Below are positions 19,148 through 27,870 of a stretch of 64,000 nucleotides of DNA, in pieces (within the stretch, counting starts at the first letter, position 1; each line of letters starts with the position of its first letter). The notes under the pieces were generated by a model. That model worked only from the letters and a program-made list of their open reading frames with translations. It ran no database searches and was not told where the DNA came from. Both the position numbers and the translations under genes were made by a program. The DNA comes from JBBSUQ01 sp964389755 (GTDB taxonomy: Bacteria; Bacteroidota; Bacteroidia; Flavobacteriales_D; Crocinitomicaceae), in the NCBI GenBank assembly GCA_964389755.1, contig CAYMEW010000013.1, forward strand, positions 1 to 64,000. The letters run 5' to 3'.

Positions 19148-20467
19148 GTGAACCAGTTTAAGAAAGTCGCATTTTACACCCTCGGATGCAAGCTGAATTT
19201 CTCAGAAACATCCACGATATCCCGTCTTTTCGAAGACCAGGGCTATGCACGTGTGAACTTTGAAGACTCCCCGGACATTTACATCATCAACACCTGCTCT
19301 GTCACGGAGAACGCGGATAAGAAATGCAGGCAGCTCGTACGTAAGGCGATGAGCCATAACCCGAACGCCTTTGTAGCGATCATCGGTTGTTACGCCCAAC
19401 TCAAACCTGAAGAGATCGGGAATATACCGGGCGTGGACCTCGTACTCGGGGCCAATGAGAAATTCAACCTACTCGAGCACCTCGAACAACTCGAACACAA
19501 GCAGGAAGCCGCCAAACTGGCCTTTGAGAATATCAAACGTACGCAGGAATTCGTCCCTGCATTCTCATACGGCGACCGCACACGCTCTTTCCTTAAAGTT
19601 CAGGACGGCTGCGATTATTTCTGTACTTTCTGTACGATTCCCCTCGCCCGCGGGAAAAGTCGCAATGCCAGCATTGAAAGTACCGTACAGGAAGCACGCA
19701 AGGTTGCTGAAACCGAAGTGAAAGAAGTCGTGTTGACCGGCGTGAACATCGGTGACTTCGGCCAGGGAGGTTCCGAAAACTTCTTCGGACTCGTGCGCGC
19801 ACTGGATGCCGTGGACGGCATTGACCGCTTCCGGATCAGTTCCATCGAGCCGAACCTGCTTTCCAACGAGATCATTGAATTCACCCTGCAGGAAGCGACC
19901 CGTTTTGTACCGCATTTCCACATTCCGCTCCAATCCGGCAACGACCAGCTTTTAAAAGCCATGCGGCGCAAATACGACCGTCAGTTGTACGCCGAACGTG
20001 TCGCGGCCATTAAAGCCTTACGTCCGGACTGTTGCATTGGCGTGGACGTAATCGTCGGTTTCCCGGGAGAGAGTGACGAAGCGTTCGCAGATACCGTTGA
20101 CTTTCTAAAAGATCTTGACATTTCCTATTTGCATGTATTTACTTACTCCGAAAGGGCAAATACCACTGCCGTGAAACTCGGCGACGCCGTGCCGATGCAC
20201 GTGCGCAAAGAACGCAGTAAACAACTGCACATCCTTTCCGACAAGAAAAAGCGCCGTTTCTATGAGGAAAACATCGGTTCGGTGCGCCAGGTACTTTTCG
20301 AGCAGGAAGCAGACCTGGGAATGATGTACGGCTTTACGGAAAACTACGTAAAGGTGAAAATCCCCTACGACGAGGCACTCGCCAATACTTTCCAAACCGT
20401 GAGGCTGGACAGCATTGACCGCGACGGGATCGTAAAGTGTACGCTCCTCGTTACTGAAACGGCCTGA
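19148..20467 (+). CDS. mtaB: tRNA t6A37 methylthiotransferase MtaB
   Basis: 439 residues from a GTG (a TTG six bases upstream is the alternative). It adds the 2-methylthio group to N6-threonylcarbamoyladenosine-37. The N-terminal UPF0004 domain carries a second cluster with cysteines in LGCKLNFSET, INTCSVTE and IGCYAQ. The radical SAM motif is CDYFCTFC (Cys at 157, 161 and 164 counted from the TTG). A TRAM-like C-terminus closes the protein. LNFSETS is characteristic of MtaB, not MiaB. Confidence 0.95.
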   Translation: MNQFKKVAFYTLGCKLNFSETSTISRLFEDQGYARVNFEDSPDIYIINTCSVTENADKKCRQLVRKAMSHNPNAFVAIIGCYAQLKPEEIGNIPGVDLVLGANEKFNLLEHLEQLEHKQEAAKLAFENIKRTQEFVPAFSYGDRTRSFLKVQDGCDYFCTFCTIPLARGKSRNASIESTVQEARKVAETEVKEVVLTGVNIGDFGQGGSENFFGLVRALDAVDGIDRFRISSIEPNLLSNEIIEFTLQEATRFVPHFHIPLQSGNDQLLKAMRRKYDRQLYAERVAAIKALRPDCCIGVDVIVGFPGESDEAFADTVDFLKDLDISYLHVFTYSERANTTAVKLGDAVPMHVRKERSKQLHILSDKKKRRFYEENIGSVRQVLFEQEADLGMMYGFTENYVKVKIPYDEALANTFQTVRLDSIDRDGIVKCTLLVTETA

Positions 20468-20529
20468 CCGGTCCGAACCCTAAAAACATTCTTGAAAGCT
20501 CGTGGTACACTCAGCCTGGTGGGTTGAAT

Positions 20530-22065
20530 TTATATAACCGTATTTCCCGAACTTAAGAGACGTCTTTGTATTTCGGCAGCGGCCTGTATACCTGAGTCGC
20601 AGGCTTCAAAGAAAATTGGCAGGCGTCCGGTATCCACACCGGCAAAAACGATTTTGTCCGAAAAGCGGGAGACGCGGTCAAAAGACAGGTAACCCGGAAC
20701 AGGAACGGGCATAGCATGGCCCATCAGGTGTATGTTTACGTGTTCCGTAAAGTCTGCAACGGGCAATGTTGTTTGCTCTTCCAGGAGTGAAAGTGTGGCC
20801 GCTATGAACTTTTCGGGATCTGCCTCAATGGTTTCCAGAAACTTCCGTTCTTCCGGACGAAAACAATAATAGGCCGAAAGTACCTCGTGCGTTTCGCTGC
20901 GCGTATGCTGTTTCCCGGAGTTTACAAAGCCCATGAAAGCGGGTTCATCGGAGATCACGTCATTTTGCCATTTCGCAACATCAAGTCCTTTGCGACACAC
21001 GATGTTTACGACCGCCCACGGAGCACAGGTATTTTTAAAAGTTCCCGCTGCCTCTGGCATAAGGTACGGCAAAGCCTGTTTTTGTCCAGCATAGATCAGT
21101 TTTTTTCCACGAACAAGTGATACGGTTCCGTCCGGATGCAAAACCTCTGCCACTACTCCCTGCGGAGTCTCACGGATGGCCCGTACAAGTGTATTCACAT
21201 GCAGGCGTTCCGGACGATCGGTATGGCCGATCATGCGTTGTGCGAAATACGCATTTCCTTCCGGCGGAGAAAACAGGGGAATATCCTTGCGGTGGTACGG
21301 CCGGCACATGTAGTAATGAATGCCGGCCAGGGCCGACACTTCATCCCAGGTCCCGCCCCAGTCGTCGAGCATCTGGTAACTGATCCGGCGGGCGAGTTCA
21401 GCAGGAACGGTCATTTTTTGTTCCAGAAAATCTTTGAAAGTTAGCTGATCGAGGTATTGCAGGTCCGGATCCACGTGATGCAGTGGCATCGGCATTTTTC
21501 CATCGTAAGGCAACAGGATCTGCCTGAACTCCTCCAGTCCGGGTGCATCTTCCAACACATCTCCAAGTACCTGGTCTCCCAGAAAACACTGTTCCATGTC
21601 TTTTTCGCGGATACAGTATTTACTTTCCGTAAATTCATAGAATCTGCTGCGGGGATTCCAGGTGACGATCCCGAGTTCGAGCAGGAAGTCGATCACGTCT
21701 TTCCCGTAATATTCCGGGTAAGCCAGATCGTAATGCGCTCCCATGGCAAAGTGTGTTCCTTTCCAGTGACCGGAGGCTGAAGATCCCCCGAGTCGATCGG
21801 AAGTTTCAAAGAGCTGAAAATCGCGGTCGCGCAGTTTTGCAGCGGCGCTCAATCCTGCAATTCCGCCTCCGACAATGATAATTTCGGTTTCGAGCGTTTT
21901 TGAAGGCGTTGTATTTGCCGCGGCGCGCAGGAGGTGGCCGAACTTTCGTCCAGAGACCACCGTGTGCGAAAACTTCCGTTTGCGATCGTCTCCACGCGGG
22001 AAAGCGCCCAATAACAGTGGCAGCAGTGCCGTAGCCGATATTTGTATAAACCCTCTACGATTCAT
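20530..22065 (-). CDS. Tat-exported flavin amine-oxidase-like oxidoreductase
   Basis: 511 residues. The N-terminus reads MNRRGFIQIS followed by a hydrophobic stretch, as in a twin-arginine signal. The Rossmann FAD motif IIIVGGGIAGLSAAAKL follows near residue 62 and DRLGGSSASG after it; the C-terminal FAD segment KIVFAGVDTGRLPIFFEACDSG is present. The overall layout is that of the monoamine/polyamine oxidase superfamily. It is the last gene of the seven-gene operon; its ATG lies inside the end of the preceding gene (11-base overlap). Substrate unknown; the neighbouring aminopropyltransferase-like enzyme makes a polyamine-type amine a fair guess. Confidence 0.82.
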   Translation of the reverse strand: MNRRGFIQISATALLPLLLGAFPRGDDRKRKFSHTVVSGRKFGHLLRAAANTTPSKTLETEIIIVGGGIAGLSAAAKLRDRDFQLFETSDRLGGSSASGHWKGTHFAMGAHYDLAYPEYYGKDVIDFLLELGIVTWNPRSRFYEFTESKYCIREKDMEQCFLGDQVLGDVLEDAPGLEEFRQILLPYDGKMPMPLHHVDPDLQYLDQLTFKDFLEQKMTVPAELARRISYQMLDDWGGTWDEVSALAGIHYYMCRPYHRKDIPLFSPPEGNAYFAQRMIGHTDRPERLHVNTLVRAIRETPQGVVAEVLHPDGTVSLVRGKKLIYAGQKQALPYLMPEAAGTFKNTCAPWAVVNIVCRKGLDVAKWQNDVISDEPAFMGFVNSGKQHTRSETHEVLSAYYCFRPEERKFLETIEADPEKFIAATLSLLEEQTTLPVADFTEHVNIHLMGHAMPVPVPGYLSFDRVSRFSDKIVFAGVDTGRLPIFFEACDSGIQAAAEIQRRLLSSGNTVI

Positions 22066-23170
22066 GTTTGCCGAAAACCGATTTTACATAGGGATTGCGT
22101 CCGTTCATTTTCCAGATAAAGCCATCCATGACGTAGTGCACCTGCTGTGGCAATGCCAGTAAGGCGATCGCGATGATAACCGCCACGTTGTCTTTTAGTT
22201 GTTGCCAGTGATACGGGAAGACTGTTTCAAAGAACGAGCCCCGTTCACGGTAGATCAGCATATCCCAGAAATATTCTTCCACGAGTGCCGCAAACAACAC
22301 CGTTCCGAGCAGTATAAATATCCAGCGCAGGCGAAAAAAAAGCGAGGGCAACTCCTGCCGGCTGATGCCCTGTTTCCGTACCCGGTAATAATAAATAAGT
22401 GCAAGGTAAGGAATTCCGTGTGCCACGACATTCGACACGCTGAACACAATGTCCGAGTTGAAGTAAACGATGCCGAACCACCAGTTAAAGGCGGTTGTGA
22501 GCACCCAGAGTATTTTCCCGGTCGGTACGACCGCTCCCCCTGCGCGGGCTTTCAGTTCGAGGAAGAGCCATGCAGCTATAAATAGCCAGTAAACGACATT
22601 CAATACCTGAAAAACCAACGGTATCCATGTGGCAGATCCCAGCAGGCTGTGCAGTGGTAAAAAGTCATTCTCTACGAACCAGTTGAAGCGTGCACCGGCA
22701 TGGAAATGCCAGTAAATCACCGGATAGATTGTAGCGAGATAGATCACCCATTTGTCCTTAATTCGCTGCGAGCGCCTCTCGCCGCAGCGGTATTTGTAAA
22801 GTGCGACAAAGCCGTATTGTTGTTTGATAAAGTGGAACACGGCCAGGTAAGCCATGATTCGCCAAAAAAGCAGGTGTGAGTATGAAAGCAGGGCCAGGCT
22901 GATCGCAAAAGCGAGGATCGGTGCGAAGATGAGCATTTTCCTTTGAGCCCGGAACTCTTCCCGATCACCGTACGAGCGAAACAGCGAACTCCATACGTGG
23001 CTCACGTCGATGCCGAGAATGAACACCACCCACATCCAGAGCGGGAAATTGAGTCCTTCGAGTTGGTCTGCAAATACAAAGAAAAACACCCAGAGCAACC
23101 AAACCGGCATGAACAGGATGAGTATGTCCATCCCCCTTGAGAAAAGCCAGTGTTTATGCTCAGAATTCAT
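22055..23170 (-). CDS. Polytopic membrane protein with conserved-looking histidines
   Basis: 371 residues with about eight to nine hydrophobic segments. I do not recognise the family with certainty. Histidines sit in or next to predicted membrane segments in several short motifs: DVSHVWSSLFR, VFHFIKQQYGF, VVAHGIPYLALIYYYR and QQVHYVMDGFIWKM. That spacing is reminiscent of membrane di-iron or other metal enzymes but proves nothing. It starts 11 bases inside the spermidine-synthase-like gene and ends 11 bases inside the flavin oxidase gene, so all three are surely co-translated. Confidence 0.8.
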   Translation of the reverse strand: MNSEHKHWLFSRGMDILILFMPVWLLWVFFFVFADQLEGLNFPLWMWVVFILGIDVSHVWSSLFRSYGDREEFRAQRKMLIFAPILAFAISLALLSYSHLLFWRIMAYLAVFHFIKQQYGFVALYKYRCGERRSQRIKDKWVIYLATIYPVIYWHFHAGARFNWFVENDFLPLHSLLGSATWIPLVFQVLNVVYWLFIAAWLFLELKARAGGAVVPTGKILWVLTTAFNWWFGIVYFNSDIVFSVSNVVAHGIPYLALIYYYRVRKQGISRQELPSLFFRLRWIFILLGTVLFAALVEEYFWDMLIYRERGSFFETVFPYHWQQLKDNVAVIIAIALLALPQQVHYVMDGFIWKMNGRNPYVKSVFGKHES

Positions 23171-24770
23171 AGGACCAGTCTCCGTTTTCGTAGTATTTGT
23201 AAATGACGGGGTTGTGGATCGTGTTGAGTTCGGTTTTTGCCGTATCTACCCGAACGAGGTCCTGTCCGAACGAGGTCAGCAAGAGCAGCGATTCCCGGTT
23301 CATCCAGCGCAGGCCTTCAATCCGTGTGGGATCCAGTCCGTGAATGATCTCCTTCATGCGTTCGGCATCCAGGCTTGCGGAACCGATCACCCAACTCCAT
23401 TCTCCGAAGGTATATACGTGGTTGTGCATCGGGAGCGTCCGGAAACCTGCCCGTGCCATTGTCTTTTCGATACAGCGAAAGGTTTGCGTCGTATAATACG
23501 GGCTCGTGGACTGCGTAATAAATGCCCCGTGCGGGGTAAGGTGTTGCAGACACAACTTATAAAACTCGTAGGAATAGAGTTTGTTAACCTCAATCGTGCG
23601 CGGATCGGGAAAATCGGCGATCATGACATCAAAGTGCCTGTCCGTATGTTCCAGGAACTGGAAGGCGTCCGCGTGCACGAGGTGTACTTTTGCCGAAGAA
23701 AAGGCGTCCTTATTCAACTTCCGAAAGATCGGGTGTTCCGATGCGATGGTCGTCATGACCGAATCGAGGTCTACCAGCGTAACCGAGCGCACGCGTTTGT
23801 ATTTGAGCAATTCGCGGATTGCGCAGCCGTCGCCGGCTCCCATAACGAGGACGTCCACCTCACCCTGCGTGAGCGCCATTACCGGATGAACGAGCGGCTC
23901 GTGGTAAAGCCATTCGTCGAAGGTGCTGAGTTGCTTTCCCTGATTCAGGTAGAGCTGATAATCATCGCGCCAGCGGGTTACGGTAATTTCCTGGTAGGGC
24001 GTTTGTCGCGTAAAGACCACTTTCTCGTTAAACCGGCTTTGATTCCCGAACTGAACGACCGGCTTCGAAAAGACCATCCCGAGTACAAAGACCAGTGAGA
24101 GCAGTATCCCGGCCACGCGAAGACGTACAAAACTCTTCCGTGCGAGGATCTTCCGGAAGGAAAAAAGCAATACGAGCGCCACGGCGAGGTTGATCCCTCC
24201 GACCACGAAGGGCGTGTAGGTTAAGCCCAGAAAGCGGATCCCGATGAATGCGAAGAAAAGTCCGCCGGCAAGGCTTCCGTAATAATCGTTTTCCAGCATC
24301 CCGGAAATATTGGATCGGAGTTCCTCGTACTTTCCATTGATACGCGTTACGAGCGGAATCTCCATCCCGATGAGCAACCCGACCGTGATACTCAGCAGGT
24401 ACACGATCACATCCAGGCTTTGCGTAAATGGCATGATCGCATAGGTGAGCAGAATGGCGAATGAGGTGATCATCGAAAGCGTGAATTCGAGCGTGATGTA
24501 CGCTTCCACAAGTCTTTTTTCAATCCGCCTGCTAAGCCGGCTACCGAGTCCCATTGCGAAGAGCATGAGTGATAGGATGATCGTCCACTGGAAGACCGAA
24601 TCCCCGAGAAAATATGAAGCGGATGTTGCCAGGATGTATTCCGCCACGATCCCGGAGAGGCCGGTGGCGAAGATCGATATCTTCAGTAAGCGCGTAAAAG
24701 TTCTTTTCTGCACGTCAGCGAGCGTTTTATCATTAAATATTCCAGCACCATACAAAAAGTAATGCTGCAC
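23160..24770 (-). CDS. Membrane-anchored spermidine-synthase-like aminopropyltransferase
   Basis: 536 residues from a GTG; a second GTG at 24713 would remove the 38-base overlap with the upstream gene and is equally plausible. Residues about 25-230 hold about seven membrane helices. The C-terminal half is a spermidine-synthase fold with VLVMGAGDGCAIRELLKY (nucleotide-binding motif), VTLVDLDS and IADFPDPRTIEVNKLYSYEFY, the position of the catalytic DxxDP. True SpeE would transfer aminopropyl groups from decarboxylated SAM; the fused form sits at the membrane and its acceptor is unknown. No SpeH/SpeD gene is in the window. Confidence 0.85.
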   Translation of the reverse strand: MQHYFLYGAGIFNDKTLADVQKRTFTRLLKISIFATGLSGIVAEYILATSASYFLGDSVFQWTIILSLMLFAMGLGSRLSRRIEKRLVEAYITLEFTLSMITSFAILLTYAIMPFTQSLDVIVYLLSITVGLLIGMEIPLVTRINGKYEELRSNISGMLENDYYGSLAGGLFFAFIGIRFLGLTYTPFVVGGINLAVALVLLFSFRKILARKSFVRLRVAGILLSLVFVLGMVFSKPVVQFGNQSRFNEKVVFTRQTPYQEITVTRWRDDYQLYLNQGKQLSTFDEWLYHEPLVHPVMALTQGEVDVLVMGAGDGCAIRELLKYKRVRSVTLVDLDSVMTTIASEHPIFRKLNKDAFSSAKVHLVHADAFQFLEHTDRHFDVMIADFPDPRTIEVNKLYSYEFYKLCLQHLTPHGAFITQSTSPYYTTQTFRCIEKTMARAGFRTLPMHNHVYTFGEWSWVIGSASLDAERMKEIIHGLDPTRIEGLRWMNRESLLLLTSFGQDLVRVDTAKTELNTIHNPVIYKYYENGDWSYEF

Positions 24771-25596
24771 CGATGTAGGCCGCCGCTTCGAAGAGTCCCG
24801 CCCCGATATTCGGTTCTTCCTGGTTGACGAGTTCGTCGTTCAGGTTATTACTGAAAATAAAGAGTTTATCCACCACGATGCGTACCAGTGGCAGGAAGAT
24901 CAGGCCGGCCAGTACATCTATACTGATTCGTTCAAGTGACTGGACCCAGTTCACGTGATCGATCTGGAAGCCTGAATAAATAAGGATCGCGAAACCGATC
25001 TGGGCACCGGCTGAAGCGCATGCCACGGCTGCATTTCCCTTGTAGATTTCCTGTGAAACGCGAAAGGGTGTTATGAGGTTGTAATACCAGAAACCGATCG
25101 AGGCGAAAGCAAGGGCGAAGAGCAGAAATGCAAAGGCCTCCAGTGGTTTGTTGACCTCCGTAAGCAACACGCCGGCGATGATAATCCCGAGACTCAGGTA
25201 ACCAGCTCCTTTCATAATGCCGACGGCCATGTTCTTTTCATCAGCGATAGCCTTCCAGGTATCGATGCTCCTGTGAAAGAGCCGGTTGGTCATCCAGGAA
25301 ACAAGGTGCAGACAAGCGATGCCGATGAGTCCGTAAATGAATGTCAGCAACAGTTCCTGCCAAAAACGGCCGGTTCCCTCACTGTTCAGCACGCCACTCA
25401 TCATGGTCAGCAACCCCAGGAAGTAACCGATGTACGCGAAATAGAATGCGCGGTTGTCGGTCTCAGTCAATTCCCGACCGATGTTAATGCCTTTATTGAC
25501 CAGTCGAAAGCTAAGGATCGCAGGGATAAATAGAAAGAGGCAAACGAGCAGGAAGAGCGCCGGTTGCCAGAGGTTGTCAAAGAGAGCGATTTTCAT
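24733..25596 (-). CDS. Tandem DUF350 membrane protein
   Basis: 287 residues with about eight predicted helices in two similar halves, each matching DUF350 (YjfL-like). Repeated elements include LSFRLVNKGINIGRELTETDN in the first half, with GYLSLGIIIAGVLLT and GNAAVACASAGAQIGFAILI in the second. DUF350 proteins recur next to spermidine-synthase-like and DUF4178 genes in many bacteria. It starts 12 bases after the lipoprotein gene and overlaps or abuts the next gene. Confidence 0.85.
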   Translation of the reverse strand: MKIALFDNLWQPALFLLVCLFLFIPAILSFRLVNKGINIGRELTETDNRAFYFAYIGYFLGLLTMMSGVLNSEGTGRFWQELLLTFIYGLIGIACLHLVSWMTNRLFHRSIDTWKAIADEKNMAVGIMKGAGYLSLGIIIAGVLLTEVNKPLEAFAFLLFALAFASIGFWYYNLITPFRVSQEIYKGNAAVACASAGAQIGFAILIYSGFQIDHVNWVQSLERISIDVLAGLIFLPLVRIVVDKLFIFSNNLNDELVNQEEPNIGAGLFEAAAYIGAALLFVWCWNI

Positions 25597-25608
25597 TTGT
25601 ACAGCGTA

Positions 25609-26322
25609 TCATTTACCGAAACCTCCGCCACCGCGGCCCGTGCCGTGGTAAGAGACTCCGTGTGGTTTGACAAAATTGTTTTTATAGCGCATGCGGGTGT
25701 AGAATCCCGGGTAGTAATAATGCATATACGGGCTGTGCGTACCATAGTGGACCGAGTCGGCAGTCACTTCCCCGTAAAAAGGACGGTTGTAGCGGTACAA
25801 CTGATCGTAGGTACTGTATTCGCCCCAGCTGACCCGGGTGTTTTCAACTCCCAGTGCCGACGGAAGCCAGGCATATTCTTTTTTAAAACGCCACTCATTG
25901 TCTGCGAGCTCCTGCACACCGCTCAGCGAATCGGGCTGTATCGGCACCCAGTTCCCGTAGGTCGTGTCACCTATAAAGTTTGAAAAGCCCGGCGGGGTGA
26001 CGAGGTTATTGACCCGGCCTTTGCGATTCTGCGACAGTACTTCCATTCCGAGGTCGTTCTCATGCAGTGCAAAGAATGCATCGTCCACTGTTTGCCAGCC
26101 CGTTTTCTTAACGGTCACTTTCCCGTTCTTCCCGATCTCGAAGCGTTTGTAGCGGTGTTTATATGTCGAACCCTGCAGGTCCATGTCCGACAAGATCACC
26201 GTGTATGCTTTTCCCGGCTCAAACTTCCGCTGCATCTTGCGTACAGGGTTGTCCGGGATCACTTCGCCTCCGCAGGAGAGCAGTACGAGTAACAGGCAAA
26301 ACCAGGCTGTACTTATTTTCAT
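25609..26322 (-). CDS. Lipoprotein with Tyr-rich, Gly-rich C-terminus
   Basis: 237 residues. The lipobox LLSC puts Cys at about residue 17. The body contains no domain I recognise. The last 50 residues are rich in Tyr, His and Gly (HYYYPGFYTRMRYKN, then GTGRGGGGFGK at the very end). The flexible RGG/GFG-like tail loosely recalls the C-termini of YgiB/YjfM (DUF1190) proteins, which also accompany DUF350 proteins, but this is a resemblance only. The ATGA start overlaps the DUF4178 gene end (coordinates 26319-26322). Confidence 0.78.
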   Translation of the reverse strand: MKISTAWFCLLLVLLSCGGEVIPDNPVRKMQRKFEPGKAYTVILSDMDLQGSTYKHRYKRFEIGKNGKVTVKKTGWQTVDDAFFALHENDLGMEVLSQNRKGRVNNLVTPPGFSNFIGDTTYGNWVPIQPDSLSGVQELADNEWRFKKEYAWLPSALGVENTRVSWGEYSTYDQLYRYNRPFYGEVTADSVHYGTHSPYMHYYYPGFYTRMRYKNNFVKPHGVSYHGTGRGGGGFGK

Positions 26323-26864
26323 TTTCGCGGAAGGATATTGGTGATTGTGTGTCGCCCGATGTATTTCCCGGCGTAAACTTCACAGGAATTGTCCTCGTAT
26401 TTATTGAATGAGAGCAGAAATTCCTGGTCCTCGCTTTCAAAGAGCCAGTTCCTCATTTCAAACTTTTCGACCGAATTTTGAACGATCGCGTAGCCTTCTG
26501 CCGCGTATGTATAGGTTTTTCCATTGAACACGATCTTTTGCGTATCCATACCTGTACCTCTCCGCATCTTTTCCGCCGCTTGTGGCCACACCTCGTTGAG
26601 TGGTTCTTTCCAGTAAATACTGAGGCCCTCGTCGGTAGCGGCATAGTTGAGGTATTGTTTTTCGCGGCCGTCTGAAATGGTAAATTCAAGGTCTTTTACG
26701 CCGTTATCCCACAGGTAGGTCGTACGGTCGGTCACTTCCCAGTTTCGAAGTTGGTATTCCAGGATGAAACCGATCTGCAGGTCCTTCACAGCGAAGTCGA
26801 TCTGAACTTCCTGTTCCGGGCGGGCATTTTTAGCTAAGCCAAAGAGTCTTTTGAAAAATGACAT
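26319..26864 (-). CDS. DUF4178 protein
   Basis: 181 residues, soluble, no signal. The pattern KDLQIGFILEYQLRNWEVTD followed by KDLEFTISDG and QYLNY matches DUF4178, a small beta-rich domain that recurs with DUF350, spermidine-synthase-like and PspA-type genes. Function unknown. It is the second gene of the operon: its ATG shares a base with the upstream TAA, and its TGA overlaps the ATG of the lipoprotein gene. Confidence 0.82.
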   Translation of the reverse strand: MSFFKRLFGLAKNARPEQEVQIDFAVKDLQIGFILEYQLRNWEVTDRTTYLWDNGVKDLEFTISDGREKQYLNYAATDEGLSIYWKEPLNEVWPQAAEKMRRGTGMDTQKIVFNGKTYTYAAEGYAIVQNSVEKFEMRNWLFESEDQEFLLSFNKYEDNSCEVYAGKYIGRHTITNILPRK

Positions 26865-27709
26865 TATCCGATATAAATTACGTTATCTGTTTTATAAAAG
26901 CGCGTCGGGCGCACGGCTTCCTCCCCTGCTTTTGCATATCCATAATGGGTAAAGGAAATGACGATGCAGGAAAGGTAAATAATTCCGACCAATCCGGCTG
27001 ACGCCAGAAAGAGGTGATTGTGCCTGATGCTACGTATGTTCGACAGTTCACCGATAATCTCGCCGACGGATCCCCAGTAGCCGGAGCCAAGAATAATCAC
27101 CAGTGCCAGTACTCCGAAAATGATCGTATAAAAGAGGAAGTAAAGGCGGCCCCCGTGTTTTTTATAAAGAAAGCCGCGGATTTCACCGTTTGCGTCATTG
27201 AAAGAGGTTGTTCGCAGGAAGTAAGTCCCGGCCTTTTCAAGTTCGATCGTAAACTCCACCTCGTTATCCTGGTAGACTGAAGTACCGCCCTCCCCGTTCG
27301 GATGCACTTCTCTCCACAGGTCTTTGTAGACGGAATAGACGTGCGCCATGTGTTCGTCGAGGATCTCCAGTTGTAATTCCGAATAAGCGGGAGCCGACTC
27401 GAGCGCCTGGTGGAGTTGAAAGGTGTAGAGTGTATTTGAAGCCGGGATGTGAATTTCGGTAAGTCCGACCTGGCTGGTTGGCCGGATCACGAGGTATTCC
27501 ACTTCTGTTTTGCGACCGGCGACGAGGTATGTGAGTCCGAACAGACCGATACCAATAAAGATAAGTACCACAAAAGGGGCCAAACGCCGGCGGTACCAGT
27601 TTCCGAAACGCGCTTCGCCTGAGTCTTCGCGCAGCCGCGGATGCTTTTTATAGAACTCCTTCCGGTGACGCACGCGGTCCTGATATGATCGTCTTTGGTA
27701 GTTAGCCAT
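26864..27709 (-). CDS. Membrane protein with extracytoplasmic domain, first gene of operon
   Basis: 281 residues. A basic N-terminal tail of about 43 residues (RRSYQDRVRHRKEF) precedes a membrane helix (FVVLIFIGIGLFGLTYLVAG). A beta-rich external domain runs from about residue 70 to 180. Two further helices follow near residues 188-212 and 235-258. No known family was recognised. The arrangement suggests a sensor or scaffold that links the cytosol to the periplasm. The operon promoter must lie in 27710-27870; only a weak TATATTAG is visible. Confidence 0.78.
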   Translation of the reverse strand: MANYQRRSYQDRVRHRKEFYKKHPRLREDSGEARFGNWYRRRLAPFVVLIFIGIGLFGLTYLVAGRKTEVEYLVIRPTSQVGLTEIHIPASNTLYTFQLHQALESAPAYSELQLEILDEHMAHVYSVYKDLWREVHPNGEGGTSVYQDNEVEFTIELEKAGTYFLRTTSFNDANGEIRGFLYKKHGGRLYFLFYTIIFGVLALVIILGSGYWGSVGEIIGELSNIRSIRHNHLFLASAGLVGIIYLSCIVISFTHYGYAKAGEEAVRPTRFYKTDNVIYIG

Positions 27710-27809
27710 TTGGCCGCTAATATAATCAATTAACCGCTTTTCCGGGATTTCCGCTGCGAATATACCTGTGAATTTCAGAAAGCCTCTTAACTTTTTTTCA
27801 TAGAAAGAA

Positions 27810-27841
27810 CCGGGAATAGTCCCGGAAGCTGTTTATATTTG
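27810..27841 (+). promoter_or_regulatory. Promoter of ferredoxin gene with inverted repeat
   Basis: TATATTTG at 27834-27841 matches the -7 consensus, 29 bases before the ATG. A perfect 6-bp inverted repeat CCGGGA/TCCCGG with a 4-base loop (27810-27825) lies immediately upstream, inside the -33/-7 spacer, where an operator would be. Confidence 0.4.
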
Positions 27842-27870
27842 CACTTTCAATCCAAAAAACACACGTTGAC

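Noticed and set aside
23010..24098. Plus-strand frame of 362 codons opposite the operon
   Set aside because: It is opposite the spermidine-synthase-like gene and its His-bearing neighbour; shadow of real genes.
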